32,560 nucleotides of DNA from an uncultured Lachnospiraceae bacterium (GTDB lineage: Bacteria; Bacillota; Clostridia; Lachnospirales; Lachnospiraceae): contig CAJTVT010000031.1 of the NCBI GenBank assembly GCA_910580015.1, forward strand, positions 1 to 32,560, given 5' to 3'. Position numbers and translations under genes: made by a program. How positions within the stretch are numbered: the stretch's first letter is position 1; every line of letters starts with the position of its first letter. Of this stretch, positions 7,599 to 16,841 are shown piece by piece. Under the pieces are notes generated by a model. It saw nothing but the letters and a program-made list of their open reading frames with translations, was not told where the DNA came from and did not search any database.

Positions 7599-10346
7599 TT
7601 AATCCTCCCAGTACACTTCCACCACATCTCCCTCTTTCAGAGATGCCGTATAAGATGGAGCTTCCCCATTTAACCGGGTAACAACAGCTCTGCCATTTCC
7701 AGCATTTAAATCAAAGTCGATATAGTTAAACACATCCACAAATATATAGGAAGTTTTTCCTTTGAGAATAATGGGAAGATTATTTACCACAACAGAGAGT
7801 TCCACCTCAGCTGGCACGGATGGCTCCTGTTTGGCTGGAAGCTGCCTTTCTTCCTCTGCCTGCTCTTCTTCCTTGGCCTTTTCTTCTCGGCTCTGTTTTT
7901 TCTCTATGATCTTCTTAATTCTCTCTTCTCTCAATTCTTCCCGACTCTGTTTTTTTTCCACGTCTGAGCGGTGTGTCCGAAACGCAAGCACTTTCCATTC
8001 AATCGAGAAGTTTTCATATACCAGCGTGTCCAGATCTGCTAGTTTATTATTGACAAGGATATCCTGTTCCATATCCACTTCCACATCCATAAACTCTATG
8101 ATCTGAGCCACCGTATAATAACTTCTCATCTCGATCTCATCATCTTCTTGGATCTCATAATAAGGTGGCTCCATAACTCCGTTCACTTCTGCAAATCTTG
8201 GACAAGAAATCGGCTTTCCGTTGACCTCAAAATTCAACATTGGCTTGCCATACTCCTCCAGTTCCTCCAATCTACACACTGCTGGTTCCCCTTGAGTGGA
8301 AGGTTCAATGATAATATCGCTGTTTACTTCCAACGGGGCATTGATATTGGTCAAGCGGCCATTCACCCGTACCACAGCAGAATCACCCGATTCCCCCCTT
8401 GCAATCCGCTTCTTTCCATTGACTGTGAAATTGATCTCTTTGCCCCTGCGTGGGAAAAGCTGTTCATTGGGGAATCCTGCTTGCAACGCAGCATCCACAA
8501 TGGTTAATTTATTGTTATCATATAATTTTATCCTCACTCCGTTAAAACGCACAAAGATAAAATTATTTCTCTGATCGTAATAATTCAAGCAGATTCCAAT
8601 GGGCGTTACCAAAAGTGGATCTTTCTTGATATCTCCCTGCATAAAATGAATTTCTTGTAATACTTCCTCACCTCTTAAGGCAACACGTTCCTGTGGAAGC
8701 TCCAATTCCTCTGCCAGATGTTCAATAAAGCCGTGCACTTTTCCGCCACCGCCTACCACAAAGGCAGCGCTCACTGTCTGATCTCCGTTTAACTCTTTGA
8801 TCTTTGCCGCGATACTCTCCACAAGGTCATCCACCAGAGGTTTGATAAGCTCCCAGACCTCCTCCACTGGCACCGTATGCTTGATCATCATGATATCTTG
8901 ATATTCAATCTCTTTTTCTGTCGTAGCGCTGAGTTTGATATGCTCCGCCATCTTAAAATCCACCAAATAATGCTGAACTAAAAGTTCTGTAATCTCATCT
9001 CCTGCGCTTGGAATCATACCATAGGCGATAATACTGCCATCTCTCGTAACCGAAATATCACTGGTTCCCGCTCCTACATCCACTAAGGCGATATTCAGCA
9101 TCCGAAATGTCTCAGGAATGGCTACATTAATCGCAGCAATTGGCTCCAAAGTCATATTTGCAACGCGTAAACCTGCAAGCCCCACCGCCGAATAAAGACC
9201 GTCCACAACATCTTCTGGCAGAAATGTTACAATGATATCCTCACTGACCACTTCCGCCTTATGGCCTTCCAAGTTGGAAAATACATCTCCATTCAAATAA
9301 TACTTTACCACAGAATAACCTACACAATAAAATTTGAATTTTGTATCATTATTCTCATTTAAAATCTGCTGCGCCTTTTCAATACCCAGTAAATCCAAAG
9401 TATGAACATCTTCACCAGTAACTACCATCTCCTCTGGATAAATCTGTTCTACTGTAGTGCTCACCGTTTTCAGCACACGCCCCGCCGCTGCGATACATAC
9501 ATCATTCAACGTCATATGAATCTGAGATTCCAATTCCTTCTTCACCACATTGATTGTCCGCCCGACACGTCCAATATCATGTATCTGTCCATCCAACATA
9601 GACCTTGTTTCGTGCTCTCTCACATGCTGGGCAACCACAATAAACTCATCTTCATCCCGATATCCTACCGTCCCCACTACATTTCGGGTTCCAATATCCA
9701 GTCCAAATACCAGAGGCACCCCGTCCAATTGTTGTTCCATTCGATTCAGCTCTCCCTTGTCTTTAATAACCTGTGCAACCTGATAAAAAGTTTCTTCCCT
9801 GGTTCCATTATTGTCAATGACAACCTGGCAGTATCTGCGGTAATCCTCGTCTGGAAGCTGGCTTGCAAAAATTTGATCCGCTTTTTCCCTGGAATACCCA
9901 CGATATTGTATGAGCCGTTGTCTGCGGATTTCCTCTGTAGCATACACATACCACAACTCATCACATATCTCCTCGTAATGGTCTTCGATCAGGAGTGCAG
10001 CTTCAATAATCACAAAGTCCATAACTCCAATTCTCTTTTGTTCTGCAATTTGAACCAGAATGTATTCCTTTACCGCCGGATGCACTGCCTGATTCACCTG
10101 CTGACGCAGCTCTTTTGAATCAAAAATTTGTGCTGCCAATGCCGGTCGGCTGATCGTCTCATCCTGGTTAAAAACCTCATCTGGAAGAATCTTTCGCAGT
10201 TTGTGATAACAATCTGTCCCTGGTTCCATCATCATCTGTGCAATCCTGTCTGCCTCCAGAATCTTCACCTTATAATTTTGTTCCAAATATTCTAAGATGG
10301 CGGTTTTTCCTGCTCCTGCCCCGCCAGTGATTCCAATTACCTGCAT
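7599..10346 (-). CDS. coaE: Dephospho-CoA kinase fused to an FtsA-like actin-family ATPase
   Basis: One open frame of 915 residues joins two unrelated domains. Residues 1 to ~195 are dephospho-CoA kinase (last step of CoA synthesis), with P-loop GITGGAGAGKT, LEADRIA and the lid region RQRLIQYRGYSREKA. From about residue 210 an FtsA-like protein begins, with actin-ATPase motifs FGLDIGTRNVVGTV (phosphate 1), ALVDVGAGTSDISV (phosphate 2) and AAFVVGGGGKVHGF (adenosine). A long C-terminal extension with a Glu/Lys/Arg coiled coil and beta-rich ends follows. The start at 10346 is set by GGAGGAG 5 bases upstream. An internal ATG at 9740 begins the FtsA-like part and is preceded by AAGGGAG, so a separate FtsA-like product is possible. 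There is no stop or frameshift between the domains. It lies 22 bp after polA. Confidence 0.85.
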   Translation of the reverse strand: MQVIGITGGAGAGKTAILEYLEQNYKVKILEADRIAQMMMEPGTDCYHKLRKILPDEVFNQDETISRPALAAQIFDSKELRQQVNQAVHPAVKEYILVQIAEQKRIGVMDFVIIEAALLIEDHYEEICDELWYVYATEEIRRQRLIQYRGYSREKADQIFASQLPDEDYRRYCQVVIDNNGTREETFYQVAQVIKDKGELNRMEQQLDGVPLVFGLDIGTRNVVGTVGYRDEDEFIVVAQHVREHETRSMLDGQIHDIGRVGRTINVVKKELESQIHMTLNDVCIAAAGRVLKTVSTTVEQIYPEEMVVTGEDVHTLDLLGIEKAQQILNENNDTKFKFYCVGYSVVKYYLNGDVFSNLEGHKAEVVSEDIIVTFLPEDVVDGLYSAVGLAGLRVANMTLEPIAAINVAIPETFRMLNIALVDVGAGTSDISVTRDGSIIAYGMIPSAGDEITELLVQHYLVDFKMAEHIKLSATTEKEIEYQDIMMIKHTVPVEEVWELIKPLVDDLVESIAAKIKELNGDQTVSAAFVVGGGGKVHGFIEHLAEELELPQERVALRGEEVLQEIHFMQGDIKKDPLLVTPIGICLNYYDQRNNFIFVRFNGVRIKLYDNNKLTIVDAALQAGFPNEQLFPRRGKEINFTVNGKKRIARGESGDSAVVRVNGRLTNINAPLEVNSDIIIEPSTQGEPAVCRLEELEEYGKPMLNFEVNGKPISCPRFAEVNGVMEPPYYEIQEDDEIEMRSYYTVAQIIEFMDVEVDMEQDILVNNKLADLDTLVYENFSIEWKVLAFRTHRSDVEKKQSREELREERIKKIIEKKQSREEKAKEEEQAEEERQLPAKQEPSVPAEVELSVVVNNLPIILKGKTSYIFVDVFNYIDFDLNAGNGRAVVTRLNGEAPSYTASLKEGDVVEVYWED

Positions 10347-10368
10347 AGTCTCCTCCATAATATTGTCA

Positions 10369-13119
10369 TTAATGTGCCTCGTACCAGTCTTTTCCTTTAT
10401 TCATATCAATCTCAAGCTTCACAGAAAGCTCTGCTGCCATCTCCATCTCTTTTTTGAGAATCTCTTGTACCTGCTCTACTTCCTCCTCCCATGCCTCAAC
10501 CAATAGTTCATCATGGACCTGAAGAATCAACTGGGATCTCAGATTATGTTTTTTCAGGGATTCATTCACTCGAATCATGGCAATCTTGATAATATCTGCC
10601 GCCGTACCTTGTATTGGAGAGTTCATGGCCACACGCTCACCAAAAGAGCGCTGCGCAAAATTACTGGAAGAAAGCTCTGGAACGGGTCTTCTTCTGCCAA
10701 ACATGGTCGACACATATCCCTGTTCTTTTGCTTTGTGTACTTGCTGATCCAAAAATTCCTTGACTCCTGGATAGGTCTCAAAATAAGACTGAATATAAGC
10801 GGATGCCTCCTTAGGTGTAATACTTAAATCCTGGCTCAGCCCAAAAGAACTGATTCCATACACAATCCCAAAATTCACTGCTTTTGCATTCCTCCGCTGC
10901 AGGGAGGTAACTTCCTCAAATGGCACATGAAAGACCTGGGAAGCCGTCATTCGATGAATATCTTGTGCCTCTTGATAGGCATGGATCAGATTTTTATCCT
11001 CAGACATATGTGCAAGGACACGAAGCTCAATCTGAGAATAATCCGCATCAATCAAGACACAGCCCTCCCTTGGAATAAACACCTTACGAATCAATCTTCC
11101 CAACTCCATACGAATTGGTATGTTCTGAAGATTCGGCTCAGCACTGCTGATTCTTCCAGTAGCAGTAATGGTCTGATGGAAATTTGAATGAATTCTGCCA
11201 TCCTCCTCAATATAATTTGACAACCCTTCTGCATAGGTAGATTTTAATTTGGCAAGTTGACGATACTCCAGAATTTTTGACACAAAGGGATATTCACCTG
11301 CCAGCTTTTCTAGTACATCTGCTGCTGTGGAATATCCAGTTTTCGTCTTCTTTCCATAAGGCATCTTCAGCTTATCAAAAAGAATAACCCCTAATTGCTT
11401 GGGAGAATTTATATTGAATGTCTCCCCTGCTTCCTGGTAAATTTCCTCCTCCAGCTCTGTAATTTTCCCAGAAAGACTCTCACCATAAGCTTTTAACTGA
11501 CTGGCATTTACTAAAACACCTGCCTGTTCCATATCGTAAAGCGTATATACCAAGGGCATCTCAATTTCTCGGTACAACTTCCACATACCAGCTTGTTCCA
11601 ACTTCTTTCTCAAGATTCCTGAAACCCGATATATCGTGTAAGCCATCCAACATCCATAGAGAACAGCCTCAGAATGTTTTTCCTTTACTGCCTGGGCCAT
11701 CGTAAGCTTGCCGAGCAAATCCTGACGGGATGGCGCAAGAAGATCTAAATATTCCTTTGCCACATCATCATAAGCATAATCATTCTTCAATGGATTCAGT
11801 AGATACGCCTCAATCAATACATCCTCCAATCGTTCTCTGTCTTTTGGTGCAACAGACAGGCAAGAAAGTTGAGACTTGATATCGAAGAAAGAAACCGACT
11901 TTGCCTGCTCTAACAACCTTTTTATCTTGTCAATCAGATAATCTCCTGTTATATCGCTGCCCGTCGTAAGAAAATAGATTTCTTTCTCCCCGTAGGCAAT
12001 ACCAAGCGCCACCGCCTGCCTTTTTTGTTGGGAAATATCTTCTGATGAAGAGGCTTGTCCATTGCCAGTTTCCAATCCAAACACATTTTCCAGTGTAAGC
12101 TGTCCTTCTGGTTCCACTGACACATCATTTGGTTCTGAAAACAATTGAACTCCCACACAGTCCGCTTTTTGAGCCAAAGCGAATATCTTATCCGCTTCTT
12201 GTCTCTTTGTAACCTCCTGGAAATGCTGATCCTGTTGACTAACTGGCGCTTCCACAGAAAAACGGTTCAACATCTGCTTAAATTCGAGCTTTTTCATCCA
12301 AACATATGCCTCAGGCGTAAAAAGATCTCCTAATACTGCCTGACGAACTTCGTACTCTATTGGAACATTGATCTCAATGGTCGCCAGCGTTTTACTCATC
12401 TGCGCCATATCATAGTGCTCCTGCAAATTATTTCGAGCACGAGGTGGTTTCACCTCATCGATATGTGCATAAGCATTTTCAATGCTCCCATAGGCTGCAA
12501 TCAGGCTGGTCGCTGTTTTCTCACCGATTCCTGGAACTCCTGGAATATTATCTGCCGTATCTCCCATCAATGCTTTCACATCAATAAATTCTTCTGGTGT
12601 CACCTGATATTTCTCTTTTACATCTTTGGCATAATAATCTTCTATTTCTGTTCCAGTGCGCTTTGTCTTTGGAATACGTATTTTGATATGCTCACTGGCA
12701 AGCTGCAAAAGATCCCTGTCTCCAGAAACCAGGGACACTTCAAGCCCTTCCTTTTCACTACGCTTTGCAATGGTTCCCAGAATATCGTCTGCCTCATAGC
12801 CCTCTTTTTCCACAATGACTACGCCCATCGCTTTCAATACTTCCTTCATCACTGGCACTTGCTGGCGCAATTCTTCTGCCATAGGTTTTCTAGTTCCCTT
12901 ATAGCCCTCAAACATTTTATGACGAAAGGTAGGGGCGCTCACATCAAATGCCACCGTTAGATATCCTGGTTTTTCTTCATCCAAAATACGAAATAAAATA
13001 TTTAAAAACCCATACACAGCGTTGGTATGGAGCCCTTCTGCATTGGTAAGATCCGGAATCCCAAAAAAAGCCCGGTTCAAGATACTGTGTCCGTCAATCA
13101 AAACTATTTTTTTATTCAT
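10369..13119 (-). CDS. polA: DNA polymerase I
   Basis: A 916-residue protein starting MNKKIVLIDGHSILNRAFFG; an in-frame ATG 42 bp upstream adds 14 unconserved residues. The N-terminal 5' nuclease domain (about 1-290) has conserved acidic clusters such as EADDILGT and SGDRDLLQL, plus the helix-hairpin-helix DNIPGVPGIGEKTA. The middle 3'-5' exonuclease-like domain lacks the Asp-x-Glu metal motif expected at its start (VGVQLFSEPND instead), so proofreading is probably absent, as in many Firmicutes. The C-terminal polymerase domain has motif A DADYSQIELRVLAH, motif B RRNAKAVNFGIVYG and motif C QVHDELLVE. It acts in Okazaki fragment processing and repair. It heads the cluster with coaE-FtsA-like and walJ. 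Confidence 0.97.
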   Translation of the reverse strand: MNKKIVLIDGHSILNRAFFGIPDLTNAEGLHTNAVYGFLNILFRILDEEKPGYLTVAFDVSAPTFRHKMFEGYKGTRKPMAEELRQQVPVMKEVLKAMGVVIVEKEGYEADDILGTIAKRSEKEGLEVSLVSGDRDLLQLASEHIKIRIPKTKRTGTEIEDYYAKDVKEKYQVTPEEFIDVKALMGDTADNIPGVPGIGEKTATSLIAAYGSIENAYAHIDEVKPPRARNNLQEHYDMAQMSKTLATIEINVPIEYEVRQAVLGDLFTPEAYVWMKKLEFKQMLNRFSVEAPVSQQDQHFQEVTKRQEADKIFALAQKADCVGVQLFSEPNDVSVEPEGQLTLENVFGLETGNGQASSSEDISQQKRQAVALGIAYGEKEIYFLTTGSDITGDYLIDKIKRLLEQAKSVSFFDIKSQLSCLSVAPKDRERLEDVLIEAYLLNPLKNDYAYDDVAKEYLDLLAPSRQDLLGKLTMAQAVKEKHSEAVLYGCWMAYTIYRVSGILRKKLEQAGMWKLYREIEMPLVYTLYDMEQAGVLVNASQLKAYGESLSGKITELEEEIYQEAGETFNINSPKQLGVILFDKLKMPYGKKTKTGYSTAADVLEKLAGEYPFVSKILEYRQLAKLKSTYAEGLSNYIEEDGRIHSNFHQTITATGRISSAEPNLQNIPIRMELGRLIRKVFIPREGCVLIDADYSQIELRVLAHMSEDKNLIHAYQEAQDIHRMTASQVFHVPFEEVTSLQRRNAKAVNFGIVYGISSFGLSQDLSITPKEASAYIQSYFETYPGVKEFLDQQVHKAKEQGYVSTMFGRRRPVPELSSSNFAQRSFGERVAMNSPIQGTAADIIKIAMIRVNESLKKHNLRSQLILQVHDELLVEAWEEEVEQVQEILKKEMEMAAELSVKLEIDMNKGKDWYEAH

Positions 13120-13301
13120 ACAATACTGTGTGTCCCTCTTTCTGCAAAATCTTATTCCCAAATCTTGTTAAAAACCATCATGCGCAACATGCTGTTTTTA
13201 TTTTACACCATCTGGCGGCGTTTTAAAAGTTCTATTTTTTCTGTTTCTAAGGGAACTGCAAAAAAATCCGCAGTTTCACACCGTTTAATAACTGGCTTTC
13301 T

Positions 13302-15098
13302 TTAATAAACTGCCCTTGTATACTCTTTGAGCCATTCTTGTTCTTCTGGCTCCAAATAGGGAGAAATCTTCTCATATACCATCTTATGATAATTGTTCAA
13401 GAGACCTCGCTCTGCTGCTGTCATCTCTTCTGGAAGTATTGCATCTAAATCAATCGGTGCATATGTGATGATCTCAAACTCCAAAAACTGGCCATATTCA
13501 TTTTTCTCTGCTTTCTTGCAAAGTAACTCATTCTCGATACGGATTCCATATTTTCCTTCCAGATAAACGCCTGGCTCATCTGTGGTCACCATGCCTTCCT
13601 CCAGCACACAACCATCCCCATGCGCCTGCGTCGTGCGCCACCGAAAGGAATTTGGCCCCTCATGCACATTTAACAGGTATCCTATCCCATGTCCAGTACC
13701 ACATTTATAATCCAACCCCAAATTCCATAGCGGCCCCCTGGCAAGAATATCCAGATTGCTTCCCCTGCACCCATGAAGAAATTTGGCTGCGGATAAATTT
13801 AGATTCGCTCTACAGACAGTCGTAAAGTGTAATTTTGCTTCCCGACTTAGCCTGCCCAGCGCTATCGTTCTGGTAATATCTGTACTGCCATCTAGATAAT
13901 GTCCTCCAGAATCTACTAAAAGAAAGCCTTCTGGGTACAGTGTGGCATTCGCTTCTGGCACGGCTGTATAATGCATCATAGCTGCATTTGGCCCATACGC
14001 ACTGATCGTATCAAAACTTAAATCCAAAAACAATTCTTGTTCACTTCTTAACTGTTCCAGGTATTTTGCAGCGGAAAGCTCTGTGAGCTCTTCTGTGCCA
14101 ATATGGGTTTTTAACCAGTACATAAATTTTGTAAATGCGACGCCATCTTTGACATGGGCATTGCGGATATTGGATAACTCTGTCTTATTTTTGATGGCTT
14201 TACTCGACTCGGTAGGATTTTTCTCATGTATTACATGCACCTCTTTCCCAAGACTGCGGCAAATCCGATCATTGACAATCGCTGGATCCAGAAGCACTCG
14301 CTTTCCAGCCAAAATTTCGGCTGCATAGGAATACACCGCCTCATATGGTCTGATGGCAATATGATTTTCTTGACAATAGGACAGAACCTTATCATCCAGC
14401 GCTTCCTGTTGCACAAACCATATGCTCTCCTCCATGGTGATCACCGCAAAGGACAAGACCACTGGCACATGAGGAATATCTCTCCCCCGAATATTAAACA
14501 GCCACGCAATATCATATAGAGAGGTAAGAATATGGATATCTGCCTGTTTTTTTGACATTTGTTCCCGAAGTGCTTTCAATTTGTCCTGTGTTCCTGTCCC
14601 AGCATATTTTTCCTCCAAGATAAAAGCCGCATTTCTTGGAAGTTTTGGCCGTTCTTTCCAAATCAATCCCATCAAATCCTCATCTGATGCAATTCTGCCT
14701 TTTTTCTTTTCTGCAATTTTCTCATATTCTTCCGCCGCTTTTGCATTCACTACTCGTCCATCAAATCCCAGACAGTCTCCAATCTCAAAAGACCGTTCCA
14801 CATACTCTTTGACCGTGGGAACACCTTCTTCTCCCATACAATACAGTGTCACAGGACTTCCCGCCAATTCTCTTTTGGCCTGGATAAAATACCTGCCATC
14901 CGTCCACAGTCCTGCCTCTTTCATGGTAATCACAGCCGTTCCTGCTGAACCAGTAAAACCAGTGAGATACTGTCTTGCTTTAAAATAATCCCCAACATAC
15001 TCCGATTCATGAAAATCAGAAGTCGGAATAAGATAAATCGCAATTCCTCGTTTCCTCATTTCTGTTCGGAGTGCCTCTATCCGCTCTGCTATCATCAC
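13302..15098 (-). CDS. Xaa-Pro aminopeptidase (M24B, aminopeptidase P family)
   Basis: 598 residues, the long three-domain form of aminopeptidase P: two N-terminal creatinase-like domains and a C-terminal pita-bread catalytic domain. It cleaves N-terminal residues before proline in the cytoplasm. Metal ligands are visible as the two Asp of VDSGGHYLDGSTDITRT, His in GTGHGIGYLLNVHEGPN, Glu in TTDEPGVY and Glu in RIENELL. The first codon is a GTG at 15098 directly followed by an ATG at 15095; the ridA stop codon overlaps them, so the two genes are coupled. Downstream lies a weak hairpin only, with about 180 bp before polA. Confidence 0.94.
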   Translation of the reverse strand: MMIAERIEALRTEMRKRGIAIYLIPTSDFHESEYVGDYFKARQYLTGFTGSAGTAVITMKEAGLWTDGRYFIQAKRELAGSPVTLYCMGEEGVPTVKEYVERSFEIGDCLGFDGRVVNAKAAEEYEKIAEKKKGRIASDEDLMGLIWKERPKLPRNAAFILEEKYAGTGTQDKLKALREQMSKKQADIHILTSLYDIAWLFNIRGRDIPHVPVVLSFAVITMEESIWFVQQEALDDKVLSYCQENHIAIRPYEAVYSYAAEILAGKRVLLDPAIVNDRICRSLGKEVHVIHEKNPTESSKAIKNKTELSNIRNAHVKDGVAFTKFMYWLKTHIGTEELTELSAAKYLEQLRSEQELFLDLSFDTISAYGPNAAMMHYTAVPEANATLYPEGFLLVDSGGHYLDGSTDITRTIALGRLSREAKLHFTTVCRANLNLSAAKFLHGCRGSNLDILARGPLWNLGLDYKCGTGHGIGYLLNVHEGPNSFRWRTTQAHGDGCVLEEGMVTTDEPGVYLEGKYGIRIENELLCKKAEKNEYGQFLEFEIITYAPIDLDAILPEEMTAAERGLLNNYHKMVYEKISPYLEPEEQEWLKEYTRAVY

Positions 15099-15493
15099 GC
15101 TTCCCCGCTATTCTCCTCTTTCTTCACCGCAATCACTTCGATCTCCACAAGTCCTCCCTTGGGTAACTTTGCCGCCTGCACACAGGAACGGGCTGGTGTT
15201 TCGTTTTGGAAATACTGGGCATAAATTTCATTTACCTTTGCAAAATCATTGATATCATCCAAAAATACATTTGTTTTGACTACATGTTCCAAGCTGCTGC
15301 CTGCTGCTTCTAATACGGCTGCAAGATTCTTTAAGCTCTGATGAGTCTGTGCTTCCACCCCTTCTGGCAACGTGCCGCTCTCTGGAATCAATCCAAGTTG
15401 TCCGGAAGTAAATATAAAACCGTTTGCTTCCACTGCATGTACATAAGGTCCAACTGCTGCTGGCGCTTTGGGTGCATTGACTGCTTTTTTCAT
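15095..15493 (-). CDS. RidA family protein (enamine/imine deaminase)
   Basis: 132 residues, the usual length. RidA proteins hydrolyse reactive enamine/imine intermediates from PLP enzymes such as threonine dehydratase. The conserved Arg102 that holds the substrate carboxylate is in PARSCVQAAKLPKGGLVEIEVIA, with the conserved Glu119 in the same block. FTSGQLGLIPESG near residue 28 is the family's N-terminal signature. Its stop overlaps the start of the aminopeptidase P gene. It is transcribed away from the tRNA gene on the other strand. Confidence 0.94.
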   Translation of the reverse strand: MKKAVNAPKAPAAVGPYVHAVEANGFIFTSGQLGLIPESGTLPEGVEAQTHQSLKNLAAVLEAAGSSLEHVVKTNVFLDDINDFAKVNEIYAQYFQNETPARSCVQAAKLPKGGLVEIEVIAVKKEENSGEA

Positions 15494-15586
15494 GTTTCTA
15501 TTTCCTCTTTTCCTATATTTTAAATGTTTTCGAACATTATTTTAGCATGTTCTAAAAATTCCTTCAATATTTTTTTCAAAAAACAC

Positions 15587-15615
15587 TTGCAATCTTGATT
15601 TGAATATGCTAGAAT
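15587..15615 (+). promoter_or_regulatory. Promoter of tRNA-Leu
   Basis: TTGCAA at 15587-15592 and TAGAAT at 15610-15615 are 17 bp apart. The predicted start of transcription is near 15622, about 20 bp before the tRNA. Confidence 0.75.
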
Positions 15616-15641
15616 AATGTTTGTTCGAATGAGGAACAAAT

Positions 15642-15724
15642 GCCGGCGTGTCGGAATGGCAGACGAGGCAGACTCAAAATCTGTTGTGGGCAACCACGTA
15701 TGGGTTCAAGTCCCATTGCCGGCA
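15642..15724 (+). tRNA. tRNA-Leu (anticodon CAA)
   Basis: A complete class II tRNA of 83 nt. The acceptor GCCGGCG pairs with TGCCGGC, with one G-U pair, and the discriminator base is A. The anticodon loop CTCAAAA gives CAA, reading UUG. The long variable arm GTGG-GCAA-CCAC and the T-arm ATGGG-TTCAAGT-CCCAT are intact. The CCA end is not encoded. It is the only clear plus-strand gene in the window, with its own promoter and terminator. Confidence 0.97.
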
Positions 15725-15734
15725 GTATATTAAG

Positions 15735-15772
15735 ACCTGAAGATTTCTAGATTAGAGATCTTCAGGTTTTTT
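15735..15772 (+). terminator. Intrinsic terminator of tRNA-Leu
   Basis: The stem ACCTGAAGAT / ATCTTCAGGT is followed by a run of six T (15767-15772), ten bases past the tRNA 3' end. Confidence 0.9.
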
Positions 15773-15780
15773 ATATTTTA

Positions 15781-15901
15781 GATTAAGATGTCAAAAGCAC
15801 CTTTGCTGCTATGCTCAGACCATATATCACGCTTTCAAATCAAGTTGCACATCAATATATGGTATAGAGCGGGTGCAGCACACCCTTTTGACACCTGAAT
15901 C
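15781..15901. repeat. Fold-back element, TGTCAAAA family, copy 1 (121 bp)
   Basis: Imperfect terminal inverted repeats GATTAAGATGTCAAAAG and CTTTTGACACCTGAATC match at 15 of 17 bases. Inside are nested pairings: TGCTGC/GCAGCA, GCTC/GAGC and CCATATAT/ATATATGG around a 30-nt loop. There is no ORF. It lies 8 bp after the tRNA terminator. It shares ends with the elements at 19008 and 25535, which suggests one miniature mobile family. Confidence 0.7.
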
Positions 15902-16008
15902 CATTTATTAAAGAAAACACAGGTTAAATAATACCGTGAATCATTGTCCAGCATACGGAATGTTTCATTAATGATACTTGTGTTCTTTTTTCAAATGGTA
16001 TCTTATAC

Positions 16009-16389
16009 CTATTCCACTTTCTTTCGAACGAACATAGAAATCAACATAGCCACTACTCCCAAAGCAAGGTAGACTGTCGCATACAAGAGAAACGCCATTT
16101 CCTCTATGTCAAAGAATATCCATGCGCCTACCAAAAACAGCGCCGTTGAAACAACTGGGAAACTCCATAAATGCCGAACATCTTTTCCCGCAAATATTCC
16201 AATGCTCACAGAATATAATGGATTAACTACAAAAAACAAGAGCAAACATGCAGCCATTCCTGCATCACTTTTTACAAAAGTAACTGCAAACCACGGAAGC
16301 GCCAGCATAACTATCGCCGAAACTGCCAACGAAAAAATCATGTTTTTCTTCCTGTCACCCACCATCACTTCTTTTCTATTAACGCTCAT
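16009..16389 (-). CDS. Small integral membrane protein, unknown function
   Basis: 126 residues with four hydrophobic segments (about 18-37, 44-66, 73-92 and 97-120), a basic N-terminus (MSVNRKEVMVGDRKKN) and a basic C-terminus (VRKKVE). No catalytic motif is seen. AAGGAGG lies 9 bases before the ATG. It follows a clear terminator at 16425-16461, so it is probably its own unit or lowly expressed by read-through. I do not recognise the family; a general four-helix membrane protein is all that can be said. Confidence 0.75.
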   Translation of the reverse strand: MSVNRKEVMVGDRKKNMIFSLAVSAIVMLALPWFAVTFVKSDAGMAACLLLFFVVNPLYSVSIGIFAGKDVRHLWSFPVVSTALFLVGAWIFFDIEEMAFLLYATVYLALGVVAMLISMFVRKKVE

Positions 16390-16424
16390 TTCCCATATCC
16401 TCCTTATCTCAGCTATTACCTCAT

Positions 16425-16461
16425 CAAAAAATCGGCAAAGTTGCTACACTAGACTCTGCCG
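16425..16461 (-). terminator. Terminator of the lysA-like operon
   Basis: On the minus strand, CGGCAGAGT ... ACTTTGCCG (9 bp, one mismatch) forms a stem with an 11-nt loop, followed by ATTTTTTG. It lies 45 bp past the stop codon at 16507. Confidence 0.85.
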
Positions 16462-16506
16462 TTTTAGATTCCCTGCTATGAATAACTTGTTTCCTCGCAG
16501 ACCCTA

Positions 16507-16815
16507 CTACCATTCTGATTTTGCTCTTTTCCACTTCTCCGGATCTGCTTCCCACAATGCATTAAGCCAGTCAATCCCATTCTGGATTCCTTCCTCCGAG
16601 AATTCTGTTTCTATCTGTTGTTTCTTCTCCTCTGAAGTGGCGTCAAATCCATAAGGCCCTTCCCACGCAGTAATTTGCAGCACCTGCTGTTCTTTTTCCT
16701 GCACTTCTGATTCCTTTTTTACAACTGCAAACCGGAAGCGCAGCCCATCATAGCTTCCGGTAAAAGTCGTTTTCTTCAGATAAGGGATTGACAAAATATC
16801 TTTGCGTTCAATCAT
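16507..16815 (-). CDS. Hypothetical protein, 102 residues
   Basis: A soluble, charged protein beginning MIERKDILSIPYLKKTTFTGSYDGLRFRFAVV, with a beta-rich first half (residues 10-55, ending LQITAWEGPYGFDAT) and a helical, Glu/Lys-rich second half. There is no signal peptide, membrane segment or motif I can assign. GAGGG lies 6 bases before the start. It begins 26 bp after the lysA-like gene and is closed by a terminator, so it is the last gene of the TrmB-lysA operon. Confidence 0.75.
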   Translation of the reverse strand: MIERKDILSIPYLKKTTFTGSYDGLRFRFAVVKKESEVQEKEQQVLQITAWEGPYGFDATSEEKKQQIETEFSEEGIQNGIDWLNALWEADPEKWKRAKSEW

Positions 16816-16841
16816 CTCATACCCTCATTTTTTATCATACT

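Noticed and set aside
9402..10118. Plus-strand frame of 238 codons opposite the coaE-FtsA-like junction
   Set aside because: It is antisense to conserved ATPase and kinase motifs and has unlikely composition (many Cys, His, Ile). A shadow frame.
13162..13301. Terminator between the aminopeptidase P gene and polA
   Set aside because: Only a 6-bp stem (AACTGC/GCAGTT) with the T-run inside the loop. Too weak to call.
16441..16452. TACACTAG in the loop of the terminator at 16425-16461, matching the ends of the CTAG elements
   Set aside because: The match is only 8 bases, there is no GGTCA before it, and it lies inside a complete terminator. Probably chance.
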